Assembly: GCF_010093595.1 (NCBI RefSeq)
Contig: NW_022985458.1
Span: 299,139 to 363,138 of the forward strand
Source of the DNA: Mytilinidion resinicola
Taxonomy: Eukaryota; Ascomycota; Dothideomycetes; Mytilinidiales; Mytilinidiaceae
Direction of reading: 5' to 3'
DNA length: 64,000 nucleotides
Below, in pieces: positions 33,320 through 44,860 of the stretch (its first letter is position 1; every line of letters starts with the position of its first letter). Made by a program: the position numbers and the translations under genes. The notes below the pieces were generated by a model. It ran no database searches and had not been told where the DNA came from. It was given only the letters and a program-made list of their open reading frames with translations.

Positions 33320-36300
33320 TATTAAGGCCTAAGAACCGGGCTTTTTAGGGTAACGGCGATAGAATAACCGGATAGCTTCCTTAGTATATTCTAGATAGTT
33401 AGCAGGCTCTTCTGTAACTTTGTTATATCCGGTCTATTTTACCGTGTACTTTAGGCGGGGGCGGCTATAACCGCGACGCTCCTATTAAGAGTCGATAACT
33501 TCCTTAACTTCCTACTCCTCTAAGCCTTTAACTTTAACTAGCAGCAGTGGTTCTTAACACTAGCCGGGCAGCAGATTATTTACGGCAGGTCTTAGTAAAC
33601 TAATATAGAAGATATTATAGTTGCGTATGCTCTTTAGTAAGGTTAGGCGGTATATATAAGGGCTAATAACCTTCTCTATACAGAATAGTTTAAGATTCTT
33701 CTAATCTAGCTTTTTCTAGGGGCGGAGGGTCTTAATATTCTTAGTATTTAACTATACTAAGTTGTTAACTTAATAGTTACGAGCAAGGCAATAGTTATAG
33801 TTTATATTATCCTTATATTAGGTATAAAAGGCAGTAAGTTTAGACTTTAAATATTCTAGAATCTTTTCTATATACTTAGTAAAGCGCTTAGTATTTCTAG
33901 TAGGCGGGCGGGTTAACAGTTTAACCGGCTTAAAACCTAGATATAGGTAGAAGCCGTAGTTTATAAAGAAGGGGGAGATATAAATGCTTTTAGAATTTAT
34001 AGTATTAATTAACAGTTTAGCTAAAGGTAGCTATTTAGCCTAGTTATCCTATAAATAGAATATATATGCCTGTAAGTACTATTCTAGAACAGCGTTAGCT
34101 TTTTTAGTCTAGCTATTAGTTTTAGGGTAGTATATAGTTAATAGTAGGCAGTTAATCTTTAGGCGGCTAGTTAGGTATTTCTAGAATTTAGCTATAAACT
34201 ATGGCCTTTAGTTAAATATAATAGAGGCAGGCAGGCTGTATAGTTTCTAAATATTTTTTAGGAAAAGTTTTATAATATCTTCTATATTATAGGTCCCTTT
34301 ATAGGCAAAGAAGTATTTTATTTTAGTTAGGCGGTCTACTATAATAAGAATTATATTATACTTTCCGCTACGCGGTAGGTGTATAATAAAATTTATTAAT
34401 ATATTATACTAGGCTTTTTTAGGAATAGGCAGCAGCTTTAGAATACCCTAGTAGGCTTTTTATAATAGAGTAGTTCTTTTATATATCTAGCAGTTCCTAA
34501 CCTAATAGTCTATATAAAGTAGTATTCTAGGCTAGTAGTAACTGCGGGCTATTAGGCTATATATTTTAGATCTTCTAGGGTAGCCGGTAATAGTATTCCT
34601 GTAGTATATACGCAGAAGTTCTATCTTTAGTTTATTATAGTCGGGTATATATAGGTAGTTTTAATAGTACAGGTATCTACCTTTTTTCTAGTATTTAGCT
34701 AATATAAGCTTTATATAACGGCGGTGTTCTTTTTCTAAGGCTTTTAGAACTAATAGCAGGATAGGGTCTTCTTTATATACTATTTTTAGCAGGGCGGTAA
34801 TTATAAAGGGTAGTTCTATATCTCCCTTAGTTTTTTATTTATCTTGCGGGGTGTTATCTAGGGGAGTTAGTAATAAGCCTTTTTACCGGGTCCTTACGGG
34901 TGCTAAAGCTATTATTTTAGCTTTATTTTTAAAGGTTACTTTCCTTATAGTTTTCTTTTCTATCTTATTTTTAAAGTTTAATCTTTTTAGAATTATCTAG
35001 CTCTAGTAGCAGAGATATTTATCCCCTTTCTTAGGCAGGTTCTTTAACCTCCTAGTTAAAGAATCGGGCTTTACCCTAAGTTTTCCGGGTTAATATATAA
35101 TCTTAAAGTTAAAATAGGATAGAAATTTAGACTAGCAGGCCTAGCAGTGGTTTAGTAGTTTTATTATTATAAAGTACTCGAGATTATAGTAGTCGGTAAT
35201 AACTTTAATAGGTAAAGCGGCGCTCTTAAGCTCTGGTTTCTATTTTTTAAAGTATTAAATAATAGTAAGCAGTTTTTTATTATATATCTTATAGTTGTAT
35301 TCTATAACTAAGTGCTTTTTTAAGAAGAATATAACAGGGCGCAGGATTCCGTCGTCTCTGTACTATAATAAGACGCCAACTAAAATATAATTAAATATAT
35401 CTGTTTCTATAATAATAGGCTTATTCTAGTTAAATAGTGCCAGGACAGGTGCAGAGGTAAAAGCTTTTTTTAATTTAGTAAAAGCTTTCTAACAGGCAGT
35501 ATTCTATATAAAGGTAACGCCCTTTTTTATTAGGCGTACTAGCAGAGTAATAATCTTTAAAAAGTTTCTAATAAATTAGCGGTAGAAGTTTCTAAATCCT
35601 ATAAAAGCTTATATATTAGTTAGGTAAGTTAGTATCTTCTAGTCTATTACAGCTTTAATCTTTTCTAGGTCTATTTGCAGGCCGTTAGCTCCTATAATAA
35701 TGCCTAGGAATGTTATTTCTTCGGCAAAGAACTTATATTTCTTAATTTTTGCGTAGAGTCCTGCTTTTTATAGCAGTTTTAGCATAGTGCGGACATGCTC
35801 TAGGTGTTTAGTTTAGTTCCGGCTGTAAATTAGAATATTATTTAGGTAGGCAGTATAGAAAACATTAAAATGCTTTTATAGAATATTGTTTATAAATTGT
35901 TGGAATATTACAGAGGCTCCGGTAAACCTAAATAGTATTACTAAGGTTTTAAATAGTTCTAGTCGGGTTCGGAACGCAGTAAGCTATTTTTAACCCTTTT
36001 TTATATATAGGTTATTAAAGGCAGATATAATATTAATTTTTATAAAGTACTTTATCCTCTTTAGGTTGCTTAAGGTTTCCTTTATTAATAGTAGCGGGTA
36101 GCAGTTCTTAACTGTTATAGTATTTAGCGCTCGGTAGTTAATATAGAAGCGGAGGCCTTCTCTAGGCTTTTTTATAAATAATATAGGTAACGCGGCAGGC
36201 AAAGAGCTAGGGCGGATAAATCCTTTCTTTAAATTATCTGCTACCTATTCTTTTAGAGCTATTAGCTTATTATAGGATATTAGGTATAAAAGTCTAAAAA

Positions 36301-37950
36301 AGGGCGTCTTTCCTTTTTTTAACTTAATTTTATAGTTATATAGGCGGTGCGGTGGCAGGCAGTTAGTATTTTTAGGCAAAAAAATATTAGTAAACTTTTA
36401 TAGTTCTTTAGGCAGGCGGTCTAGGTTAAAGCCCTTCTTTTTAGATAGGATATAGTTAATATTATCTAGTAATATAGAGAAGAGTTTATATTTTTTTTAT
36501 AGGTAGGCGCTATATATATATAAGGAAACAGGTGCTATATTCTTCCTTTCTAGGTTTTTTAGTGCAGGCGGTAGGTACTCCGGGCGGTTTTTCTTTAGAA
36601 TATTAGCAATTCTTTATACACGCGTTGCTTTTTGCAGTATATTATAGTGTTTATAATAGTACTAGCTTATAAACTATAGCGTATTATAGGACTAGTCCGG
36701 TATAGGATTATACAGGCGTAGCTACAGGATTCCTAGAATAATTAGGTAATAACTTAGTTTAGTTACCCCTATTTAAACAGTTTCTAAATATTTATTTATC
36801 TATAATTAAACCTAAATAGTATAGGTTATTTTACCTGCTTCGGAATTGCCTCTATTAGCCAGTTCTAGGTAAAAAGGGTACTTAAGCGGAATTATTAGGA
36901 TATAGTAATACTTTACCTAGTCTTTATTAACTAGCGCTTTCCCTTTATAGCTACTATTAATTATACTATATACTAGAATACTCTAGCCCTAGTGTTCTAA
37001 ATATATAGGTATAATTAATAGGTTAGCTTTTATAACCTATTCCTTTTTAATAGTTATTCCTTAGATAGCAGCAGCGAATACTTATATAGTGCGCAGTATA
37101 TAAGCCTAGCTGCAACCTATATTAGGCTTAATTCTTTTATTAAAGTAGAAAACGGGGGAAAAGCAGGTTTTAGTAGTATCCGGGTTCTATATTTAGTAGA
37201 GGGCGGTAAAGGGCTCTAGAAGAACGCATTTTTATAAACAGAGTAGAAGTAAATAGAGCGTTTATTAGGCTAAGGGCAGTTATAGATAAAGTATTTCTTA
37301 GATCTGTAATAGTAATATTCCTTTCTTTTATATTAAGTTAAGCAACCTCTTAAAAAATTTATTAGGTCTCCGGAGACTTCTATAATTCTTATAGCGCCGG
37401 ATGCTCTTAGTAATAACTAGGGTATAGCAGTTTGCGTTCCTATAGGAACGGGTGTTTCCTAACAGGTTTAATTTATATTAGCGTATATTCTCGGGGTTGC
37501 GGTAGTAGATACTTTATATTATTTGCGGCGGTTATCTAGGTTTTAAAGAAACTTTGCAAATATATAGTACTTTCTACTAGGGGGTTTATAGTAGAGTAGT
37601 ATTCCCTTTAGTTTGCGGTTAACAGCTTTTTCTAAGAGGGTTAGTAGAGCTTTTTTAGAGAGCTCTTCTTCTAAAGCTAGGCGTTAGAATTTAGTAAGGA
37701 AGATGCTAAATTCTTTATTATTCTGGCGGAGGCGGAATAGTTTAGTGTAGGAGTTGCGGACTTAGTTAGGGTCTCTATATGCTCGTTCTAAGAGTTCTAG
37801 AATAGCTTTGAAATCGGGTAGTTGACAGTTTCCTCTTATAATATACAGCAGGACTTAGGCGTACGGGTTTCTACTTAGACAACTGTTTATATAGGACATT
37901 CGGCTTTAGGGGTCAGGGAAGCGGTCTCGGTTAACAGTTATTTTCTTATA
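33320..37950 (-). pseudogene. Gypsy pol relic (RT, RNase H, integrase, chromodomain)
   Basis: The reverse transcriptase is plain at 35800-36220: [31 protein letters not shown], and ISAFNNLYI, then AYLNNILIYS (about 35823-35855) in place of AYLDDILIYS. The chromodomain lies near 33350-33530, with residues like VKEVIDS and KYTVK-TGYNKV. Integrase should occupy about 33900-34800 but was not dissected. Stops are TAG/TAA at expected Gln and Trp codons. The protein is not expressible. Confidence 0.85.
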
Positions 37951-37953
37951 GAT

Positions 37954-38469
37954 TTAAGAAAGGAAGCGGTGGAGGTCCTTTCGGTCACCCGTAAACTTAT
38001 CAGGGTCGGGTTGTTTCTTAGAAAGCCGGGCAGGGGTGGTAGATGTGTTAGAAGTAGACGGAGGCGTTCGTGCTGCATCAGCTGTGTTTCCTTTAGTTGG
38101 TACTTGCAGCATTGGGGTTTGCGGGGCGGTGCGGACGGTAGGTGTAGCCATATCAATTGCTCTCTGTCTCTCAGCAAGGGCCAAAGCTAGTTTATCCGTA
38201 AGCTCCTTTATCTCTTCCTTCTGGTATTCACGGACAGCTTGTAATTGTGCCTTCAGTTGGTCGCTCTGTCGTTTATGTTCCTCAATTTCCAATTCCAGGG
38301 CTTGTATGCGGAGTGCGGCTTGGTGGTTTTCAGTAAGGCTTTCCTGGGCGGTATCGACATATTCGTATATTTGGCGGCAGTACTCGTACCATTCGTGTAC
38401 GTGGTTAGTAACATGGGCGGCGAACGCGGATTCGCTGTCCGGCAGGACTGGGGGGAGAGGGTAGGACAT
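37954..38469 (-). CDS. Gypsy Gag N-terminal region, cut by a RIP-type stop
   Basis: ATG 38469 opens 171 codons. Residues about 40-105 form a charged, heptad-like coiled coil (ALRIQALELEIEEHKRQSDQ, then QLQAVREYQKEEIKELTDKL). A Pro/Thr-rich linker follows, then PDPDKFTGDRKDLHRFLS, the usual entry to the capsid domain of fungal gypsy Gag proteins. The frame closes with TAA exactly where the sequence becomes RIP-mutated; a CAA codon is the likely original. The upstream part is open and un-RIPped, so a truncated Gag could still be translated if the LTR promoter works. Confidence 0.8.
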   Translation of the reverse strand: MSYPLPPVLPDSESAFAAHVTNHVHEWYEYCRQIYEYVDTAQESLTENHQAALRIQALELEIEEHKRQSDQLKAQLQAVREYQKEEIKELTDKLALALAERQRAIDMATPTVRTAPQTPMLQVPTKGNTADAARTPPSTSNTSTTPARLSKKQPDPDKFTGDRKDLHRFLS

Positions 38470-38517
38470 CAGGTCGGCGGTGCAGGTAGATAGCTAGGTG
38501 GGTAAGGAGCTACGTAA

Positions 38518-38785
38518 TGTCACGGTCTCGGGCGGCAGGATTGCCCTAGCTAGCTCGGGCAGGTAGGTAGAAGTAATAACTGAATTCACTACGTGTTCTA
38601 TAATGCACGGCAGGCAGGCGGGTTGAATAACAAGACGTAGCTCAAGGAGCTACAAGGAGGCAGGGCGGCGGTCGGCAGGTATACTCCTGCCAAGGCTCGC
38701 ATAGGCCCTTGCAACAAGGCCTCTCGCCGGGTCCTAACATCACGTGTTACGCTGTGCAGCAAGCTTCACCGTTCAAGCCGTGACA
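38518..38785 (-). repeat. 5' LTR of gypsy element (not RIP-mutated)
   Basis: It begins tgtcacggtctcgggcgg and ends ccgtgaca. CpA and TpG are preserved throughout. Confidence 0.92.
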
Positions 38786-39015
38786 CTAAGAAAGAGTAAT
38801 TCTGTAGTATAAGAAATAGACCAGCCCCTTTTAATAAGTCTAGCGATCGCATAATTTACTTTTAAGGCGCCAGCACGTAGTTTATTATAATCCCTTCTAT
38901 TCCAGAGAGAAACCAATCCTATAGTTTTATTAACAACGTCCTGTTCTATCCTAATATCCAGGAGAACTATATATAATAAAAGTAGAACAAGCGCCTAAAA
39001 GTTGGAAACTAATAT
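38786..39015. other. Moderately RIP-like spacer
   Basis: No feature was recognised. Composition is intermediate between the gypsy pol region and island 2. Confidence 0.4.
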
Positions 39016-39408
39016 CTAAAGCCGCGCATTCTTGATTAAAGAGTCTGTGATCGAAGCAAAGTCGAGGCCGACAGTAATGAGCTCGTTTGAATGTTGACTT
39101 TTTGGGTTGTTTTTTGCTGTGTCCAAGGTTGCGCCACTAATAAGAGAACGGATGATCTTTGCGTACATCTCCGTACTAGTGCCGATAATTTCGGCCTGTT
39201 GTCTACTCCACTCAGTAGCCTTCGGTATCTTCTGGATATATGCGGCCCGGATGGCCAGAGCGTATTTTCTTGCCCGCGGCTTCCGCTTCAACTTCCGCTT
39301 CTTCGTGATCTTGGGCGAGATCCCATCGTCGGTGAGCTGCCATTTCTTTTTAAACTTGGGGCAATTTTGGCAGTGGCCAAGCAAAATGTCGTACACGTTG
39401 ATTGCCAT
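39016..39408 (-). CDS. Hypothetical protein, 130 aa
   Basis: ATG 39408 opens a complete frame to a stop at 39016 in sequence of normal composition. It has a Cys pair near the start (GHCQNCPKFKKKW), a strongly basic stretch (KITKKRKLKRKPRARK, residues about 35-50) that could act as a nuclear signal, and a mixed helical C-terminal half. I do not recognise the family. It lies just inside island 2, next to the 59-bp palindrome upstream of its start. It could be the last exon of a longer or decayed gene. Confidence 0.45.
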   Translation of the reverse strand: MAINVYDILLGHCQNCPKFKKKWQLTDDGISPKITKKRKLKRKPRARKYALAIRAAYIQKIPKATEWSRQQAEIIGTSTEMYAKIIRSLISGATLDTAKNNPKSQHSNELITVGLDFASITDSLIKNARL

Positions 39409-39461
39409 CTCTGAATGGTGTACGTTCGGTTCAGGAGCTCAGGAATCGCACAAGTGAGGCT

Positions 39462-39520
39462 GGATGCGCTAATCCACATGCGCTGACCGATTCGGTCAGC
39501 GCATGTGGATTAGCGCATCC
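39462..39520. repeat. Perfect 59-bp palindrome (29-bp arms, 1-base centre)
   Basis: The arm at 39462-39490 (ggatgcgctaatccacatgc, then gctgaccga) is repeated exactly in reverse complement at 39492-39520 around a single T. As DNA it can form a cruciform, and as RNA a long perfect hairpin. It lies 53 bases upstream of the start of the 130-aa ORF. Confidence 0.95.
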
Positions 39521-39880
39521 CCTAAACACGGGACACATTCTACCCTCGCCACTATCTCGCGCCGATCAAGCCAAGCTCTCTTGAAACTTCGACCTCTCGG
39601 AAAAGAAGACCAGTTGGGATCGTTTCCCATATCCCCGACGGATTGACGAGGTGTGCCCAGGTCGGAGGCTGCACTCGGTGCCCCGTCGCCCACCAATATA
39701 TTGATAGCGCTGAGATAGGGATCAGAGACATCAGTGATGAAGTGCTTTGGTGCTCAAGGTCATATAGCACGTTACGCCCGACACGGCTGAGACGCCCTTC
39801 AGCTCGTTGCCTTCTTTCAACTCGTTGCCTTACTGCGTCACCCCTCACCGGTTGCCTTCTTCAAGCCCGACATAACCATC
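39521..39880. other. Upstream region of the Myb-like gene
   Basis: This is sequence of normal composition without a supported gene. Overlapping frames on both strands look like shadows. It presumably contains the promoter and 5' UTR of the gene starting at 39881, with pyrimidine-rich stretches just before the ATG. Confidence 0.4.
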
Positions 39881-42704
39881 ATGGGTTCGAGTCTCCTCTC
39901 CGACATCGCGCCTCGTCCTCAGGCTCCCCGCACCTCCTTCCTGACAGACGGCGATGGCCAGGGCCTACCTCTTGCATTGGATGACAAAAAAGAGCAACAT
40001 GTTCCCCGTACGCCCGCGTCAACCCCCGTGAATGCAGATGTATGTACCTCCTACTAGTCTGCAATCAATCTGACCATTCATAGCATACAAACAGGGTTAC
40101 TATAGACTTCGACGTATACTTCGACGTAGACATCGAAGTGGGGAATTCGAAAGTTTGGGAAGGAAAATATGATGCCACCGCCTGGGGCGAGTGTAGTGCT
40201 ATTGCTGTCCGCCAGGCTCAGTACAGTTTAGAAAGGAGGCTGGTTTCTGTTTGCCTTGCTGTTTGCCTTACTGTTTGCCTTATTTTTTTACCACTGTTGG
40301 GCGCCGACGGGTTGGCAATGAGCCTAGTTGTGTATGCAGGTTTTGCAGGCGATGGCGAAGGTCTATAAACACTTAGTCCTCCCATGACACTCTTGTCTCG
40401 CTCTAGTGACCCCCCACCATTGAATGTCGCAAATTCATCCAATATTTGGCTTACGATAATGTACGGCCGCGATGCGCAGATTCCTGTCCACTCCACACCA
40501 CTTTCAAGTTGTCGGAACCAGCCAGGTGATCCTCTGCTGGCTGAACCCGCGCGTGAGACCCGAAATCCTGAAGTCCTCGTTCAGATGGATGTACACAGCT
40601 GTCATGCGGGCGCAGCGGTCGCGTCGGCAGCTTCGTGGTGCTGGGTACCATAGGTCCTAATAGCTTGACGCGCCTGTGAGTGAGACCTGACCTTGATCAT
40701 CTACGGTCTTCCTCCTAACTTGAGCGTTCATGGTCCCAACGTCGAACACCGGAATATCTTAAACTACCTACTTCCATCGAGTTCTCGGCGGTTGCGCGCT
40801 GCATTCTGATATTGAGGTCGTCCATCCGCCGCAACCGCAGCACTCAGCCATTGACCATTCCCCGAATTGTCATCTCCTGCCATCTCGAAACTTTCTTGTG
40901 TAGTTTGGGAAGGAAAGAACAGTACTGTCGGTTACGAATAGGCTAGCTCAGGGCCCACATCAGCCGTCGTGGATATCAATCTGCTGCTCGAGCCTCGAGG
41001 CTCCAAGTCTCCTTCCAGCAAAAAGAGCACCAAGAGCGCGAAAAGTACCACCTCGGTAGCTTCATCTGCCGGTGCGACAAGGGCTTACACAACGGCGCCA
41101 TCGGCATACACGCCGTCGCCGTCCTCGCATGCCACCACCTCGCCAGCGTACGTTGCAGCATATGCTGCATCTACTCAGGTTGAAAATTGATGTGAACTCT
41201 GTCTTATTTCGGGGGCCCGAAGGCCAAACTATATACTACGTAGGAAGTGACTGTATGCATAGGCAGAAGCACTAATTGGAGGCAGCAGTAGGCAGCATTA
41301 GGCAGGGTAGGCCACCGTACCCCAACCCCTCTCTGTAGAAGTTGTAACTGGCTAGGCATGTAGGCAGCTACTATGCCAGCAACTCCAAGTCTGTACGTAG
41401 GTGACCGTGAACCGTATGAGTTGTTGATCCTAGGTTGTAGCTGTTACAACCCGAGTCATCTCCCTATGCCGCTCCATCACCATACTCGACATCGGGGCCA
41501 CCTTCTTCCATTTCTCTGGAGATACCTCCAATGCAAGGTGGACCAGTACTCCAGGTACTCCAGCCGTTGTGGGTTCTCCAACAGCAGCTGGTGCAACCTG
41601 ATCCATTACAGCATCCCCAGAGCTTCCGTCCACTCTACTCTGGTCCACCGGGCGCAGCACCTCCCGCGCTACCCCATAGTTCACCTCCACTTCCACCCAT
41701 CAGGCGCGCAGCGTCGCAGACTCCGTTGCCTGAGGAAAGTCCAGCAAAGAGACAGTCGAAATGGGGCCAAGAGGAGGATAATCTAATTATCGAGCTCAGA
41801 GGAACAGGAATGAAATGGGAGGACGTTGCGAAGCACTTCCCAGGGCGATCAGCCATCGCTTGCCGACTCCGATACCAGAATTACCTCGAGAAGCGCGCAG
41901 TCTGGGACGAGGAGAAAAAAAACAAGCTCGCGAGGCTTTACGCCCGGTAAGGTACCTCCTCAATCACCGCCCTTCGAAAAACACGATACGCGCAACGCTG
42001 CAAACATTGCGTTTCACAGCGCCTTGAATCTACCCCCCCACTTTCCCACTACCCCTTCACCGACCCACTGAACCCTAGCTAACATACTGAACAGATTCAA
42101 GGACCAGATGTGGCAAATGGTTGCTTCGGAGATGAAAATCCCCTGGAGGTCCGCCGAGAGCATGCACTGGCAGCTGGGCGAGCAAGAAATGAGCGCCCGC
42201 GCCAACGCTCCCGTCTTCCAGCTCCACCCTTCTGCTACTGGTACTGGTATGTCTTCGCCTCCTAGCGGCCGTCCCGCAACGCCGCATTTCACGCCTGCCA
42301 ACACCCCGCAAACGCAAAGCCCAGCACCCGGACAACACCATCAATCGCAACCGCATCCGGCTCATCTCCATCACCAACGCGCCGACGGCGGGTCCGCGCC
42401 CCACTCACGTCGCAACAGCTCTGACGGTTCGAGATCACGATCCAGCCTGCCGCTAGTGTCCGAGAGTGATTTAGCAAGTGGCGCTAGGGCGGCACTGGTG
42501 TTGGAGACGGGGCAGAAGAGGGATCGAGAGAGTGTTGGCTTTGTCGAACCGTATCTTAAAAAGAGGAGGGAGTCTGGGTCTGTAGATATGAAGGGGACGA
42601 GGAGTGCGGAGAGTATATCGCAGCGCAGTGGGATGGAGAATAGGATGGAGAGTGGGACTGAGAGTGGGACGAAAGAGGAAGTAGTAGAGTTAAAGAAGGA
42701 GTGA
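39881..42704 (+). CDS. Myb-like DNA-binding protein
   Basis: The core is secure: exon 41441-41946 joined over a 148-base intron (GTAAGG...AACAG) to 42095-42704. It encodes a SANT/Myb-type domain, with KRQSKWGQEEDNLIIELRGT, GMKWEDVAKHFPGRSAIACR and LRYQNYLEKRAVWDEEKKNK, continuing across the splice to FKDQMWQMVASEMKIPWRSA and ESMHWQLGE. This is a conserved fungal nuclear protein type. The C-terminus is Ser/Pro/Gln-rich with a basic KKRRES and an acidic end. Upstream, about 40964-41178 (DINLLLEPRGSKSPSSKKS) joins in phase 0 over an intron with a weak GTTGAA donor. A first exon from ATG 39881 (MGSSLLSDIAPRPQAPRTSF, to about 40039 or 40043) is likely but its junction is uncertain. Total is about 495 residues; target genes are unknown. 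Confidence 0.82.
40040..40963 (+). other. Long putative first intron of the Myb-like gene
   Basis: It starts with a strong donor, gtatgt (40040). The acceptor is probably ctcag (40951) or catcag (40963). At over 900 bases it is far longer than the other introns here. Copies of agtttgggaaggaaa lie at 40152-40166 and 40902-40916, 750 bases apart, so part may be an insertion. Inside are runs of gtttgcctt(a/g)ct. ORFs in it appear spurious. Confidence 0.45.
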
Positions 42705-43109
42705 AATTGTCTGGCTAGGATATGCATGTCCTCCCAGCCCGCATTCCATCTGAATGGCGTGTTGCCTCCCAACAACGTGGCTGTTCCGTCTCCATTTTGC
42801 TTTCACGACTCACCATGCTTGGTCTTAAGCCGTCAACATCAGAGGGTCACCTCCCTCGCGCACTAGACCGCTCCCCTAGCGTTCTTCTGCATATTGAAGG
42901 CCCTTGTCACACTCCTGCATCGACCCGCTCTGAAATTCCTGTCTGCTTGCAAGCCACATGCATATGCACCTTCTCCAAAACTATTGATAAGGCCACGGAT
43001 ATCCGTCCTCAAAGGTTTCCCACCTCGATCCTCTCTGGCATAGAGGCGCCTGGCTGAATCTCTTTACGCGCTGCTCAGGTTGCTTTCTGCATTATCACCT
43101 GAATCCACA
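42705..43109. other. Spacer downstream of the Myb-like gene
   Basis: Normal composition. A 111-codon frame (42722-43057) has no recognisable features and is treated as unsupported. Confidence 0.4.
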
Positions 43110-43568
43110 ATGTCACAGGATACTGCAGAGCCCAATCAGCTTCAGGCTTCAGTACCTCAAGCCTGCATTCCAGAAACATCCTCTTGTCCAATCGATATTC
43201 GACCTAGCGAAAGCTCGACGGGAGTGCAACCTTCGTCCGGTCAGGCATTAGCATTTAGCTCCGCCCCACCGAAACAATTCGCCGTCCCGAGTAGCTGCAT
43301 ACTTTCAAAACCTAGCAGCTCATTCACAACATGGGATGACTCGACACGTTGCGATTTCATCAGCGATGCAGACCTTTCTTTTAACGGCAAAAAAGGGCCT
43401 ATTCTAGAGGAGGCACCATCACCGCCAAAACCGCAATTACCAGTTATGCCTCTATTGAAGAGGGAGAAAGTGGATCGGTCGCGACAGGCACACCGTATAT
43501 TGCACAGCAGAGTGGCAAAGAAGGCACTACCAGAGATTAGCGAAAATTCGAAAGAAGGGGCTAAATGA
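43110..43568 (+). CDS. Hypothetical Ser/Pro-rich protein, 152 aa
   Basis: ATG 43110 (MSQDTAEPNQLQASVPQACI) opens a frame to TGA at 43568. The first two-thirds are Ser/Pro/Thr-rich and probably disordered. A Lys/Pro stretch (PPKPQLPVMPLLKREK) leads to a basic helix (RQAHRILHSRVAKKA). No family is recognised. Composition is like that of the neighbouring Myb-like gene and it has no RIP signs. It is directly followed by the duplicated fragment region. It could be a real small gene or one exon of a larger one. Confidence 0.4.
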   Translation: MSQDTAEPNQLQASVPQACIPETSSCPIDIRPSESSTGVQPSSGQALAFSSAPPKQFAVPSSCILSKPSSSFTTWDDSTRCDFISDADLSFNGKKGPILEEAPSPPKPQLPVMPLLKREKVDRSRQAHRILHSRVAKKALPEISENSKEGAK

Positions 43569-43639
43569 AGCCAGAAATGCGAAGTACACATACTTCAATC
43601 GAGGACGTTGGAAGCCACTGCAATGGGAATCGTACAAGC

Positions 43640-44860
43640 AGGACGTGTTTTGTGTTGTGGCACGTGCTCGGACTTATTACGTGATGGAGGTAGCGTAAGG
43701 CTTAGCACCACTTCACTCCTTCTACTCGGAGACTGACTACCTGCTTAACCAACCTTGTACACTCTCTTGACCTGCTTGTTTTTCTTTGCCTACTCAGCTG
43801 CGCGCTGCACAGTATATGATAGCTGAAATTCCTCTTCAATCTACTTGAGCCCCGCTGCGACGACGACTGCGTTTTGTCCGAACCTGTGCCATTTCACTTG
43901 CAGTCTTCTTACGATCACACGCCTCGTTACTTGAACCTCGACGCAACAAGAATCGAGACTGCAGGACAAGTCTCGAAATCAAGATTCGCTCTCCCACCTC
44001 TCAGCACGTCGTCCAGCTTACCACCGCCCAGATCGAAGTCGGTGACGAAGGCCGCTCGTCGCCTTTCACTTTGTCCCCGCCCATCCACAAAGGTCGCCCT
44101 GCCTCTAGTAGTTCGACCTATCAACCCAGCTTGATACACCGTCTCTTCGTCGTCTCATCAGATTTTGGGAGCGACTACCAAATCGCCTCGAAGGCTAGCC
44201 TCTCTTTTCTCATACTCCTGAGCACCACACGTCCCTGTCAAGATTGACCTTGTAATGCTAATAAGCCGCAGCCTCCCTATTCCATCGTCACCGTCCTCAG
44301 ACAGACTAGCCGATTCCAGTGTCTCGCAGGCCTCACCACCGGCTTCGCCCATCCTGAGGGACTGTACTCAAACAACAAGTGCCGACATAAGTGGATCATC
44401 GGTCAGGCGAAGCCTTGCTAGACAACGACAGGAACAGCAGATTGCAGGATGTCGATTCCAAACCTGTGATCAGTCACCTTGTCCGAGACCGCCAAAGCAT
44501 GTGTCCGTACCTCGTGAACCGCTCCGGACTGGTGGAAAGCGTTCAGGCGGGCGAAGCCTTCACGCCCTCACCGCTCCAACATCGCGGTCCGCCAAACCGT
44601 CGGATCGGTATGCAAGCGCTCAGCAATCCCGACGACTAGACACAGGAGTGCGACGTACGCAGCAGGGCGGTTGGTAGCAGCTCACAAAGCTCACTACACG
44701 GGTGATTTTTGGCATATTGGTGGTTTATGACTCACGGAATGATTTCACGGTTTCTCTCTTTCTTTTCAATCATGCTGAGCACACCCGAACCAATGTAGTA
44801 CTTCCAGTGTAGCTACCCTACACGCGCTATGCACATATGGTACCTGAACTTCTTCCTCGA
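43640..44860 (+). pseudogene. Degenerate gene fragment, copy D1 (least mutated)
   Basis: A Ser/Pro/Arg-rich coding-like segment is spread over shifting frames: VLSEPVPFHLQSSYDHTPRY near 43868, a basic part with KSVTKAARRLSL near 44030, then SSPSSDRLADSSVSQASPPA near 44275. Frame changes and stops between these parts show it is broken. The same order recurs in D2 (45740-46253 plus 60131-60990), and the start recurs in D3. I do not recognise the parent gene; the character (disordered, basic, many S/T-P) suggests a nuclear protein, which is an inference. Confidence 0.5.

Larger units (their letters stand above)
33026..38785 (-). mobile_element. Ty3/gypsy retrotransposon with chromodomain
   Basis: Two 268-base LTRs (33026-33293 and 38518-38785) enclose a minus-strand gag-pol. 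The order from right to left is gag, reverse transcriptase, RNase H, integrase and chromodomain, as in chromoviruses. A purine tract adjoins the left LTR. No matching 5-base target duplication is visible (gtaat against ctaag), which is unusual. The left LTR and pol are strongly RIP-mutated, whereas the right LTR and the first 500 bases of gag are not. Confidence 0.9.

Noticed and set aside
33021..38790. 5-base target duplication for the gypsy element at 33-39 kb
   Set aside because: gtaat and ctaag differ at two positions by changes RIP cannot make.
39552..40653. Several overlapping ORFs of 60-113 codons on both strands around the Myb-like gene start
   Set aside because: They overlap each other and the likely first exon and intron, and none has a recognisable motif or consistent splice context.
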